From: Batrachochytrium dendrobatidis JAM81
Lineage: Eukaryota; Chytridiomycota; Chytridiomycetes; Rhizophydiales
Assembly (NCBI RefSeq): GCF_000203795.2
Contig: NW_006281099.1
Span: forward strand, 1,615,774-1,679,773
Length of the DNA: 64,000 bases
Direction of reading: 5' to 3'
Shown piece after piece: positions 39,165-51,046 of the stretch. Every line of letters starts with the position of its first letter. Within the stretch, counting starts at the first letter, position 1. A model generated the notes under the pieces. That model was not told the DNA's origin. It saw nothing but the letters and a program-made list of their open reading frames with translations, and searched no databases. Made by a program: the position numbers and the translations under genes.

Positions 39165-42100
39165 TTAATTATCACCAAGAAAGTGTGAAATGTCCTTGTT
39201 ATTCGACTCTCCGTTCCAGCCTTCTTGGTTATTAGATTTAGCAATTTCTTTTTCAACAACATCGTGGTACCGAGTCTCGTCATTTATGCCAGATAGGCCT
39301 TTACTCGGCTTTTTTTCCTGAATCAAGCACCTTCCCTCTTTATCCAAAGTCCACAGTCCATGCTTTTTAAGTGTGTAAGACACATCCACATGGGTTCCGC
39401 CGGTATGAATCACCTGGAATCCGGTGTAATCTACTGGCAGAAGCTTATGGTTACCAAAATACAAATCTCCCGACACAAATTCAATCTGATCCAAAAAATG
39501 AACACGAGTGCGACCATCATCCACCGCTTCATCTTTTGAGAGAAAAGCCAGTCGGAAAAACTCGGCAAAGTTGCCTGAAAATAGCCCGCCATTGTTTTTA
39601 GACGAAGTTGCTGACTGGGGATGAAGTAAACTCTTGCTCGTTGAATCTTGAGTCGATGGATCAGCGTTGGGGTGTAAAGGTAAGCCAACTCCAGTCCAAA
39701 TAACGTTCCGCGTCTGAGCGACTGCTTCCCTGACAGCTTCTTGATCATCCAAGATCAAATCTAGCCCTTGCCGTTTAATGACATCCTCAATAAATCGTTT
39801 GGAGCCAGGAGTATTACGGAAATACATGATCCCCGTCATAGCTTTGGGAAGAGTCGAGGTGGTGATATGGTCTGTCGGTGCTATCACTAATTGTTGAGGA
39901 TCGGTTTCACCATTCCATGCATCCCCTTGAATAGCTAAAAGAACATCTGCACGAGCTGAAAACAAGTCTCCCACACCGCCACTCACAAGTTTCCGCATTG
40001 TATCACGGAAATCCTTTGTTACGACCAAATCAGCATCCAGGTAGACTACATGGAACCCGGCATCCAAGAGCCGTTGAATTACTTTGGGTTTATGTCTTAG
40101 TATTTTGTTGAAAGTAGGAGTTCCACTGACATATCTGTTGGGTCCTCCTTTTATATTGGGCATAAAGAATGACATGAACCCAGCTTCGATAAGTTTGTCG
40201 TGTGTTTGGATATCGATTGCCCAGTGTAGAATGTTACGCATGCCAAATTTAAGCAATGAACACCGGAGGTTTTCAACAACAGGAATGAAATCCAGATTGA
40301 CAGGAATCAGAATCAATTCGTTGTTTTCAGCAATTGTCGCAGCAATTTCCTCTAGACACTCATCACGATATCCCAATTGATCGCGATAGCATGGCTGCTT
40401 TGGATCAATTGTTAGGTGATTGACACGAATCCACTCGATAAGCTTGGTCTCGCCAAAGAATTCGCCCAAAACATTGAATGGCCGAAGAAAAATAAATTCT
40501 GGATCGGTCTGCGAAGGACGGAAAATGTGCCGATCTGACCATCCAATCCAAGGTGGACTGGAGTGATCATATGGAGATCGTACATACCGCTTCTTGTCAC
40601 GTTTTAAAAACGAACTGAGTTTGGAATTCACTAGAGCTATACACCAGTTTCCCATCATTATTTCATGATCCGAGTCGTTAGTAAGAAGATAAAGTAGGTA
40701 GAATAAATCATGAATGCATTTGAACAGCTTACCTGTAGCAAAAAACGATTCCTCTGGCAGCAATGTATGCTCCATGAATGCTAAATAATTGATTGCGTGC
40801 TTATCCTTTCGAAAAAATTGTACTGCTTCTCTGGTCAATACCATCCACTGCATCTGTTTATAAGCTCTCCAATGAGAAAATGGCCAGCTGGTGATACTCA
40901 ACTCTGGGGGATGATATACTGTAGAGTGATCAGCTCTCGCTAGATGAGGTCTCAAAAACCGATCGGCAATCGCTTCTGTATCGTTCCAGTAATCAATCCA
41001 ACTGAATCGGGGATAGAGGGATAAAGCAGCATGCATGTCAACATTGTTCCGAAGCGGCCAGTCGTAGTTGGATAAATTAACAATATAGTCCCAATCGGCT
41101 AGATCCACAAGCTCCCAAAACCCGCTGAGCTGGGTGTAGACCAAAGAGATATGGCCCCAGGTGTTGGCGAAACGGTTTTGCGCAAGAAAAAGATTTCCCT
41201 TTGGAGCAGTGCTGCTATAGCTACGATCAGCCAGATATTCCGAAATGCGGATATAAAGATCTTGAGCTGATTTGTCTACGTGAATTAGAATGATGGCGTT
41301 TCCATCGTCCAATAAATCAATGAGCATTTTAAGTTGATGCAACCCAGCATCTTCGTGAACCATGATAAGGAATGCCACGAGGTATCGTTTTTTTGATGGG
41401 GTAACTAAAGGAGCAGTTGGACGGATGGAGGGCAATGCAGTATGGAAGAATTCGTTGGGATCAAAACTAACGACAAAACGAACATCTGTTAAATTTGCAG
41501 AAGGGTTATTACCCTCTGCAACTGCATAGCACGCGTACCGATGTGCTTCCTAGTTGTTTTATAGAGATTGGTCAAGATGAAATATAAAAATAGGATGAGT
41601 AAATCAAAGCAGGTGCATAACATATGTTCAACTCCTTCAACGGTAAAAATGCAACCTCAATGTATACAAATGATTATAGCATACCAATACATCAACAGTT
41701 TCAAACTTGATCTTGATAAACTCGGTAATTTTCTCAGCAGTATCGTCTAGCAGAGATATTACAGTTTTGACCAGAGGATTAAGCGTAGCGATGGATCCTT
41801 TTAAAGGATGAAGATAAACCATGGCATTGAAAATCGATCCATCCAACATTTTGCAGTAATTGAATCCAGTGATTTTGATTTTGCTAAGTTTTAAAGCCGT
41901 GGTGATTTTCGAAGACATGCCAGATGTAAAGTATGCTTGACCTCGTTCAAGATCAGGTGGAGTTCGTTGTGGAATAGTCTGTAGAAATCGACGCTGTTCA
42001 TATGTGAGTTTCGGTTTAGGTGGAGTCGTATTTTGAATGTGAAAGTCTTTAAGAATCTGATTAGAATAAATCAATCAGTTGAATAACATAAAATGCATAG

Positions 42101-42909
42101 ATGAAAAGTGAGTGAAATGAATAAATACAAAAGGTTGAGGATATACAAGAGTCATTCCAATGAGAATACAGCAAGACTTTTAAAAATCAGGCAAAAACAG
42201 ATATATGGATAGCTGAAGATTTGCCAAACGTGAAAGGGTTCAAAGCAGTGTCATGGCAATGTTCATCCGACATGGATGCAAGTATTTTTGTAGGGCGGAG
42301 TTACAAAATGAAGCATAATATAACGATCCGAAACTCAATATGTGCGAGTGATGATGCTATTATGTATTCTGGGAATAAACCAAAACACATGGCTGAGATG
42401 AAAGATCCTTGACAGAGCAACTGACAGATGGTGGATAGATATAATTGATTTACTCAAATATCGTATCAGGACGTTGAAATATGGCAAGGTATCTGCATCC
42501 AGTGCATATTATGCAAGTGCATGTTTTGGTATAGAAAAGTCGACAACTTTGATAGTGCCTATTACAGTGCTATCCTCTAGAGTCTTGAATTCAACTTGCT
42601 CAGATAATATATTGAGCAATTGAAGTGATGCATTCCAATGAAACTCACCACTCTACGGCCATCATCAGTAGAAGAGTCGAAGCTCTTTTCCTTGGTATTA
42701 GAGTTTTTCAAAACAGTCGAGTCTGCATTGTTGGCAGTCCCAACACCACTGCGTTCTAGTAGAAGAAGACCCAATGCAATGACCAACAGCAACAGAATCA
42801 GACGGGTAGAGGACAAGCCCCATCTCCACCATCGCTGCCGTCGTTTGAGCAAACTGCTTCCTTGAGAGCGAGAGCTGTTGGAGCTGCGCTGATTGTTGGT
42901 GCTCGGCAT
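39165..42909 (-). CDS. Two-domain Golgi glycosyltransferase (GT14-like plus GT77-like)
   Basis: Type II membrane enzyme of 1005 aa from three exons, 42909-42649, 42056-41685 and 41549-39165. Exon 1 codes a short basic cytoplasmic head and one membrane anchor (LILLLLVIALGLLLL). Exon 2 forms a stem region. From about residue 265 the core-2/I-branching (xylosyltransferase, GT14) fold is visible: YLVAFLIMVHED, NAIILIHVDKSA, DYIVNLSNYDWPL and LPEESFFAT. From about 630 a second catalytic domain of the nucleotide-diphospho-sugar transferase type (GT77, PF03407-like) begins: ILIPVNLDFIPVVENL, AGFHVVYLDADLVV (DxD metal site) and MTGIMYFRNTPGSKRF. Acceptors and donors are unknown. Two GT domains in one chain suggest successive sugar additions to one wall or proteoglycan-like acceptor (inference). 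Confidence 0.85.
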
Positions 42910-43489
42910 TTATATATGCTGTAATAATAATAGTTGGTGAAAATGCCACAAACCGAGTTTAATCAATTGAATTCGAGACCAACTGACAGACAGTATCTTG
43001 CAAGACATTCTAATCCACAACTGAACACGCAGTCGAATGATGGAGAAACGATCTGTGGTTATTGTGACTGTCAATATCCATGGCTCGAAACGTGTATTGT
43101 GCACAAAATAACTCGTAACTAGACTGGCTGTTATGCATCAAGATAAACTGATACTGTCTAGTCTTTGTGAATTCACTCATTTTAAAACTACAAGTTAGGA
43201 TTCATGAACTGATACAGTCGTTTACATGTCATTTAGTTGATAGAAATAATTACTCGATACTCTAAATGTCTTGTCTTGATGCTCTGCTTTAATGTCATTC
43301 GACTCTTGAGTATTTCAAATAAATCATATCAATGCTTGTTTACTGTAGATTAAAGTATAAATTATCGATACTGCGATTCATCAAGCCAATAATCTGCATC
43401 ACACTCAAGACTCGTCAGGGCGGTTGGGAATCCATACAATTCTATCTCTGCTCATCAACATTGTGGGTTTCAGCAGACATTCGAATTGA
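42910..43489. other. Divergent promoter region between the glycosyltransferase and site-2 protease genes
   Basis: 580 bp. Short frames on both strands show no known features. One plus frame (43332-43541) overlaps the start of the protease gene in another frame. Nothing else seen. Confidence 0.5.
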
Positions 43490-45307
43490 ATGCCAACATT
43501 CATTTCTCAACCAGCAGAAAGACGACTTATGCATAGACTAATAGAGTGGATAAAACCACTTGTCAGCATATTCTACTTTCATTTATCAACAACAGTTTTT
43601 AATGTGTTCATCCATCAAGTAGGATCTAAATTATCTCTACTCCTGCAAGTGTGGTTCACAGTTGGATTCGTTATTGTATTGGCAAGCATTGGCATGGTCA
43701 TGTATACTGTCATGGTGTATGCTGCACAACTGTTCATCACAACCATGGCTGGAATCAACGCTATAGATGGATGGTGGGAAGAAAGATTAACAGAAAACAC
43801 TATATATTCATTTGGTCCAGTTCCAGGTGTTCCCATCACCACTTCCAACGTATCCATCATGGCTCTGGTAAAATCTACATGCTTTGAATATTCTCAATGA
43901 TCTTGTATTATTTAAATATCTGTACAATGTGATAGATTCCTGGTATAAATTTGGATTTCATTGGATGTACATATCTCTTTATTGCAACATTTATCTCTGC
44001 AGTGATTCATGAACTCGGACATGCATTGTGTGCATCAAGGTACACGTAGATCCAAAACTGATTCAACAGCTTAATTTTAGCTTTTTCAACTCATTGTTCT
44101 AACCTAATTATGTCTTTGATCAAATCAATTCAACTAGTTTAAAAGTCTCTCTGGTATCAGCAGGAGCTGCTTTGTTTTTCATTTGGCCAAGTGCATTTGT
44201 CGAGCTAGATTCAAAACTGCTGGCAAAAGTGTCGCCTTTGTCTAGACTGAAAATATCAAGTGCAGGAATATGGCACAATATAGTTCTGGCTACAGCGTCG
44301 TATGGTGTGCTGCTCAATTTGCCATTGTTTTTGTTGCAGTTTGGGTATACTCACACTGCAATGGGACCTCATTATACCCAAGGTATAGTTGTTGTTGCTG
44401 TGAGCGATCAACTGAAAACAAGCATCCGTGTCGGAGATGTGATTAGACAAATGAACGGAAAGTTGGTGGGTGGTGCAAATCAATGGCGAGACTTGATTCA
44501 TGAAACGACTCGTCAAGATGCTTTTGGCAGAGGATTCCGAGGTCGGTGTATTCCACGAAACCGTATCGATCTTGGTGAGTACAAGGTTACTGTTATATAT
44601 GCATTAGGGGCTAAAAGCTAATTATGGATTTTGGTTAGAGCAAGAATATCGATGCTGTTCATATTCTAAAATACGGGAAAATGCCGAGTTGAAATGTTTA
44701 TGGAACATTGAAGCATTTGAATATGAAGGTTTATCTCCCATGGTAAAAAAATAGGTTTTGGTTGTATGGATTGATGTTTAGGCTATAGTTTCTAATGTCC
44801 TTTGATTTCTACTCATTAACATGGACTAATCCAAGAGATGCGCGTCCATATCAGCGATGGAATTTGGAGCAATAAAGTGCGAGTTTGCAAGAGATTGTCC
44901 ATACGGACAAGTGTGCATGGCACCAAAAGGACTGGCGTCTGACGACAAAGTAGTGGAGCTAACGGTTGTTAGAAATGGACCAACAAAATCGACAAATATG
45001 ATCATGTTTGTAGGAGATACACGCAGTCTTGTAGAGAAAGGTAAAATGCATGCTTGTGTGATGAGATGAATACAAGCAATAATGTAATGTATATCTAGTT
45101 TTAGTATCCGAGTTTATATTCCAAGCAAAAGAATCAGACGGTAGATATCTATGGATTCCGATTATTCTGGAAACGTTTTTAAGATACATGATAACGGTGA
45201 ATATAGGATTTGGGTTGATGAATGCGATTCCATTGAAAGGGATGGACGGAGGATGGATGCTCATGGAGGGAAAGAGAGTGTTGAGAATAAGAGATTCAAA
45301 CTTGTGA
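43490..45307 (+). CDS. MBTPS2: Site-2 protease (MBTPS2 family, M50)
   Basis: Intramembrane zinc metalloprotease that in other eukaryotes releases SREBP-type transcription factors. Six exons (43490-43867, 43936-44039, 44138-44574, 44639-44742, 44836-45040, 45099-45307) give 478 aa. The zinc motif HELGH (residues about 151-155) lies within a membrane helix (FIATFISAVIHELGHALCAS). Downstream are a PDZ-like stretch (VVVAVSDQLK, IRVGDVIRQMNGK), a Cys-rich region (EYRCCSYSK, CEFARDCPYGQVC), and the second conserved membrane motif GLMNAIPLKGMDGG with the metal-binding Asp. The start ATG follows an in-frame stop directly. The acceptor of exon 5 (44835) is the least certain splice. The stop lies 38 bp before the MVD1 ATG on the same strand. 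Confidence 0.9.
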
Positions 45308-45345
45308 TTTGAATTCATTGCGATTCCCAACAACTGCACTCAACT

Positions 45346-46641
45346 ATGACCACTATCGAGTCTACTGGATTGCAGGTCACTTGCTCGGCTCCTGTTAATA
45401 TTGCTGTTGTCAAATACTGGGGAAAGCGGGACACTCAGCTATTACTGCCAACCAACTCGTCCTTGTCCGTCACTCTCTCTCAGGATCATCTGAGATCCAC
45501 AACTACTATTCATACAGCTACGGACGCATCCTTGGAGAGAGATCGTCTATGGCTCAACCACTCTGAAGTCAACATTGCTGCATCCAGTCGTTTACGCAAT
45601 GTTCTTGCAGAGGCCAGACGACTTAGACGGACTGTAGAAGAAGCCAATCCAACACTTCCCATACTCTCGACTTGTCCCTTGCACATTGCTTCTGTCAACA
45701 ACTTTCCAACTGCTGCTGGTTTGGCTTCGTCTGCTAGTGGTTTCGCTTGCATGGTCTATGCCTTGGATCAACTGTTTGAGTTGAATGGCCCAAACACTCA
45801 GACTGCTGATCTACAGACTCGCCATCTCTCCGACCTCTCTCGTCTTGCTCGCATTGGGTCTGGCTCTGCTTGCAGATCACTCTTTGGCGGCTTTGTCGCT
45901 TGGGATATGGGCGACCGTCTCGATGGACTCGACTCGGTTGCTGTTCAAGTCGATACCGAGTTGCATTGGCCTGACCTTGAGGCTCTGATCTTGGTTGTCT
46001 CGGATGCTCAAAAAGACACTGGCTCCACTGTCGGTATGCAGCGTACTGTCGAAACCTCGGCTCTGCTGCAGCATCGCATTCATCATGTTGTTCCCGATCG
46101 GATGGTTGAAATGACCAATGCCATTCACTGCAAGGATTTCGATACCTTTGCCAAACTCACCATGCAAGACTCGAACCAGTTCCATGCTGTCTGTCTTGAC
46201 ACCTTCCCTCCCATCTCATACATGAATGATATTTCGAGAGCCATTGTTCGCTTGATCACAGCTTACAATGATCTTTTCACTGTCGAGTCTGGCACTGCTA
46301 AAGGCTATCGTGTCGCTTACACATTCGATGCTGGTCCAAATGCTGTCCTGTATCTTCCAAGAAAGCATGTTGCTGAAGTTCTTGGCTTGATCAATCACTT
46401 TTTTCCACAGCCTACCACTGCTTTCAATCCTACTCATTACTTTGGTCGTGCCGCAGAGTATCTTCCTCAAGTTGATTCAACCAAGATCGCTTCCATCGCT
46501 GAAAAAATCAGTTTCTCTGCTTACCCTGCTGGCTCTCTCCAGCGTATCATCAGCACTCATGTTGGTGATGGACCTAGACTTCTTGCCCGCGGCTTTGATC
46601 CAAAGGTTTCGCTTTTGGATCAATCCGGCAATTTGATTTAA
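45346..46641 (+). CDS. MVD1: Diphosphomevalonate decarboxylase
   Basis: Converts mevalonate diphosphate to isopentenyl diphosphate using ATP, the last step of the mevalonate route to sterols. Intronless, 431 aa, in a neighbourhood where nearly all genes are split. Signatures are NIAVVKYWGKRD, the GHMP-kinase ATP loop NNFPTAAGLASSASGFACM, GSGSACRSLFGGFVAW, VSDAQKDTGST and the catalytic-Asp region TFDAGPNA. Codons favour C endings, suggesting strong expression. Only 38 bp separate it from the upstream site-2 protease, so its promoter must lie within that gene or the two are read together. Assignment is firm. Confidence 0.98.
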   Translation: MTTIESTGLQVTCSAPVNIAVVKYWGKRDTQLLLPTNSSLSVTLSQDHLRSTTTIHTATDASLERDRLWLNHSEVNIAASSRLRNVLAEARRLRRTVEEANPTLPILSTCPLHIASVNNFPTAAGLASSASGFACMVYALDQLFELNGPNTQTADLQTRHLSDLSRLARIGSGSACRSLFGGFVAWDMGDRLDGLDSVAVQVDTELHWPDLEALILVVSDAQKDTGSTVGMQRTVETSALLQHRIHHVVPDRMVEMTNAIHCKDFDTFAKLTMQDSNQFHAVCLDTFPPISYMNDISRAIVRLITAYNDLFTVESGTAKGYRVAYTFDAGPNAVLYLPRKHVAEVLGLINHFFPQPTTAFNPTHYFGRAAEYLPQVDSTKIASIAEKISFSAYPAGSLQRIISTHVGDGPRLLARGFDPKVSLLDQSGNLI

Positions 46642-46842
46642 ACCCATTCTTTAATTGTATTGCATCCTGTGCTTTCAACCCAAATCTGTGTTTTTGAAAA
46701 ATTAAGCTTTATGATCTTGGTTTGATTGTTATTTCTATGGTTGAAAAGGTGTGTTTACAGAGATGCAAGGTTTAGTGTATGTCCAACACACAAGTTTAAT
46801 GTTTAAAAGTCCAATCTATTTTCATTGCAATAATAAACCATT

Positions 46843-48490
46843 TTAAATGACATCAGTGCCCGACCAGCCTTTAAACCATGATCCAAACCCCCATCCTTGT
46901 TCAAGGTGTTTGCTTTTACTCAACGACTCCTTGGCTTCTTTCAAAGCTTCGATACGATTCAAACATTCGATGATGGTCCCTTGCACTTCTTTAGCATTAT
47001 ACACTCCTCTAAATTCCACTGATGCTAAAAGATGAGATGCTCCTTCCTCATAAACATCAATGGTTTTTTTCAAAGCCCTTTCTGCATTATCGGCAGTGGT
47101 ATTGGGTGACATCTTTTGCATTTGTTCATCATATATCCGTGCTTTTTGGATCAACTCGGTTCCCTTTTGAAAAGAAAGCTCACAAGGTAGATGAGCAAGA
47201 TCAATGTACTCATGGTTAAACAATCTTTCAAACGTGATTCGATTATTGGGTAAAGGCTGTAAAAGTTCTTGCAAAATCTGTCTAGTTTCTGCTGATAGGG
47301 TGATTCCAACACGAGGACTGAGTGCATCTGTCGGTATGTTTAAAATGCATTTCATCAATGTGGTTGTGGATTGGGCATATGCTGCAAAAGGCGTATGACC
47401 AACTAGCATCTCTACACAGTTATAGATAATTAGAGGTTTTGTCAAAGATGGCTAGCAGAAACAAGATCAATACCGTAAAACATAACACCAATCGACCAGA
47501 TATCGCATCGATTATCGTATGAAGTGTCACAAAGAACTTCGGGTGCCATGTATCTACAACCACAATAGCTCAATTACAATGTATGACTTGACCAATTCCA
47601 AGCAAATCGGTTAAATTCAGAACAAGACTCACAGTAATGTACCAATACGATCTCGTAACACTCTTTCAGAGCCGTGGGGTTCTAAAGATGTATCTTGTAA
47701 AGTTTCGTCGTAGTGTGTTGTAAGCTGCGAGTCTGCAATGCCAAAATCACCAATCTTGAGTATAGGCACATTGTATTGATTCTTTTTCATGAATATATTG
47801 TGTGCTGACAATGCATTTAGAGTAATGAGAAATCGTCAAACATTCACGAGATTTTCAGTATGAATGAGTACTATACATTTCAAGTCTCTATGTATTATAT
47901 GATGATCAAAAAGAAACTTCATGCCTAAACAAGTAATACATTTTAAAATATTAGCACCATTGGTAAACTGCTGAATAAAATAACATCCAGTCGGTTTCAA
48001 ACATATTCAGGATTACTAGCAATCGCTAAAGTTGATGCATGTGAGTAGCAAACCTGCCTGCAACGATTTGTCGTAAAAACCGCTTCGATATGTGCTCAGG
48101 CAAACGATGTGCTTGATGATTTGAAATGTATTCCGAGAGTGTGTGCATATCGCAATACTCGAACACCAGATATACAAACAACGAGTCCCACTAACAAAGA
48201 ATCAGCTGTCTTTACTACTGGGTTGAATAGTATATGGCAGAGCTGAAGCTTACTTGGAAATCAATCAGTTGCACAACATGATCATTACACAGTTGTTTAA
48301 GCAGAGCAATCTCATGCAGAAGCCGAGACTGGTTTAAACGGGAGTGCAGTCGCTGTTTCTTGATGGTTTTTATTGCTACAAGATGTGTGGGTTGTGCTGA
48401 TGGAGATGCTAGATATACTTTGCTGGTTGTTCCTGTACCTAGCTTGCGAATCAACGTATAGGACGGAGGTGAGGCTTTGATGGTTGCCAT
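46843..48490 (-). CDS. ULK3-like Ser/Thr protein kinase with C-terminal MIT-like region
   Basis: Six exons (48490-48254, 48190-48058, 47924-47877, 47804-47633, 47553-47474, 47411-46843) give 412 aa. All kinase landmarks are present: GTGTTSKVYLA glycine loop, VAIKTIKKQ, HRDLKSHNIFM catalytic loop, KIGDFGIAD and YMAPEVL. The C-terminal helical segment (FQKGTELIQKARIYDEQ, then ERALKKTIDVYEEGASHLL) resembles a MIT domain, which binds ESCRT-III tails. Kinase plus MIT is the architecture of ULK3. Intron 2 uses a GC donor (GCAGGT); only this donor gives the conserved AG-MKFL frame. The start is the ATG of MATIKASPPS; the frame extends further but without an ATG. Substrate unknown. Confidence 0.8.
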
Positions 48491-48646
48491 CAAGGTCAAG
48501 TTTCGGAATGAAGCAAGCTTTGATATTTGAGTGTCTGGATTGATACACAATCATTCAGCTACAACACTGTTAGACACTCGAATATGGAGTCAGCATTGAT
48601 ATTGTAATAATTCTTTATTGCTAATTGTCAATAGTCTTGCATAGAC

Positions 48647-50763
48647 TCATTCGTTCATGCCAGCTGCAAACACTTCGCCTTTTCCTATGGCTAGATCGTA
48701 TAACATGAACTCAATAGTCAGATTTGGAGCAACTAAAAACAATTTAAAATAGCTTCCAAAAACTTACTTTCTGATGGAACAATTTGCTCAGCTCCCACTC
48801 GGCAATCTTTCAACAAAGCATGTGCACCAACTTTTGCATTGTTGCATACAACACTTTCGTCAATCTTTACTCCGTCTTCAATATGCACGTAATCCATAAT
48901 AATACTGTTGGTGATCTTGACGTTTTTACCAATCTTGCAGTGGTTTCCTATAACAGATTTTTTTACACTGCATCGTTCATCGATTTTGGTTCCTTCTCCT
49001 ACAAGTGAATCATGTCCGACCTATATATTAAATGTCATTGGTGTATAGTGAAGCATGAGATACATGATACTATTTCAAAATGCAACCCTCCTTTAACAAC
49101 TACAATTTGGATGGTAGAACAGCAAGGATCAAGACTCACTTGAGCCTTGGCATTGACTTCTGCACTGGCCTGCACTCTCGACTCTGTCATATGCTTTACA
49201 ACGTGTCGATTTAATTCTGAATAACTCCAAACAGTATTTCCTCGTGCAGTAAAACCATCCCGGTATACGACTGCATTGCACGTTACATTCTGTGGTGTTG
49301 GCTCATGACCAGAAGTAGAGTACATCAAAGCTCGAGCAAATAAATCCGAGTTTCCTGCAGCCATCACTTGCAGAAAAATATCACATTAGCCCACGGAAAA
49401 AGTCAATTAGAAAACCTCTTATTAATCATTGAAAAAAGATCAAAGATGGCTCACATTTGTCGATCCCTTCACGTTTTAAAACAGACTCTCTGTGCTGGCA
49501 CTCTAAAAGCAGGGGAACCAAATCATTCTTTATGCTCGAAAGGTTTTTGTTTTTAGAAACAAGATCCAGCACCCATTTGCGGAAAATATACAGATGTGCA
49601 TCACGCAGTTGGGAATGCAGGTGTACTACAGGAAATCTGAAATCCAAGCTTATTAGTCATCAAAAACCTTGTTTCACTCAGAAACGCAACCATCAACTCA
49701 CTTGGCAATCATTGACACTCTCAATTCCAAATCGTCATCCAAATCAGCTTTACTAGCCATGATCAACACACGAGACGATTGATCGTCGATACCAATAAAC
49801 TCGCCCAAGCCATCATCTTTTGCTGCAGGTCGATCTGTGCTTGCTTCAAGATTTCCAGCATCATAAAAAAATGCTGTCATGGTTGGGTTTTGTAATCTGA
49901 ATGAATTAATAAGATAATGCACCGGAATATCTGTAATCAGATCACAAGAAATAACGATAAAGTCGGTCTACAAGACCAACAGTATGCCATGCAAAACATG
50001 CTGTTAGTGTCAATACTAAACATTAACACAGCAAACAGAGTTTACCTTGATCTTGGTCTTGATAGTTCGTAAAGCATCTGCCGACCCACTATTTTCAGGC
50101 ACTTCAACAATTTGGACTTTTGTTCCAGTCGAGCCTTCCAAAAGACTTTGAACAACGCCGTTAATCTTGCCTCTTGCTCCAGGATATGCTGCAATAATAA
50201 TATCTACCAAAATATATGTTCGAGGTGAATCAAACAGGTGTTGAAGGATCTGGTAGACAAGGTCTGTACCTCTAATATTGGCTTCCTCAAGCCAGTCGAG
50301 TTGGTAAGCGATCATGGGACGATTAGCAATGGGAAGCAAGGCTTTTGGAACTGAATCTCCATCAGCTAATGGATACAATCTATCATTTTATGCATAGATT
50401 CGTTCAAGTCAATGGTTTGCATGGCAATCTAAAATCAGATGGTCGACTGCATATCAAGATTGTGGTTTTGGCGACTTTGCATTTACCTGCTTCCAAATCC
50501 GGCCAAAATAACTGCCTAGGATGAGTGGACGGACATGCATAAGATGAGTTTGTGACGTTAGTAAAGTGTTGACTGGTCCATATATAATACTCATGAGTAC
50601 TGGTTTCAGTGTCCAAAACAACGATCTTATTCAAACTAAAGAATCCAAATCAGTTATATTGAGTAGGTCCGGAATGAATTGCATAATGTAGATAGTTGTA
50701 CTCATTGCAGTCACACTTGTCTATCATATAAAAACATACTTGAAACTCTGGAGTGGTCAGCAT
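48647..50763 (-). CDS. GCD1: Translation initiation factor eIF2B subunit gamma
   Basis: Part of the guanine-nucleotide exchange factor that recycles eIF2-GDP. Nine exons (50763-50740, 50515-50487, 50379-50270, 50203-50046, 49967-49702, 49636-49455, 49366-49140, 49020-48768, 48732-48647) close to 444 aa. The first two coding exons are 24 and 29 nt. The N-terminal nucleotidyltransferase-like domain begins FQAVILAGFGSRLYPL and continues VPKALLPIANRPMIAYQLDWL, then FIVISCDLITDIPV. The C-terminal left-handed beta helix shows hexapeptide turns (VIGNHCKIGKNVKITNSIIM, CNNAKVGAHALLKDCRVG) and ends FMLYDLAIGKGEVFAAG. It lies 156 bp upstream of the kinase gene on the same strand. Confidence 0.93.
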
Positions 50764-51046
50764 CGTCGAGTACTGGAAAGAAATTTTAGTTGCAAGATAT
50801 TCCAACGCAATTCAAATTCGAGTCTGAATGTGTTGTGCCGGCCTTGTCACTGCTATATAATGAAATAGTTGATCATGTTTCTTTATTATGCCATTCAATT
50901 TATCACCATCATATTTTCCCCAGTATCTATAAACCCACAGTATTATGCCAGGTAGAATGATTCATTCCATGCAAGTAAATGAATGTGATTTTAAAAAGTA
51001 AATGATACTCGAACCGTATTATGAAGTGGATAGCTTAGTATTGGAT

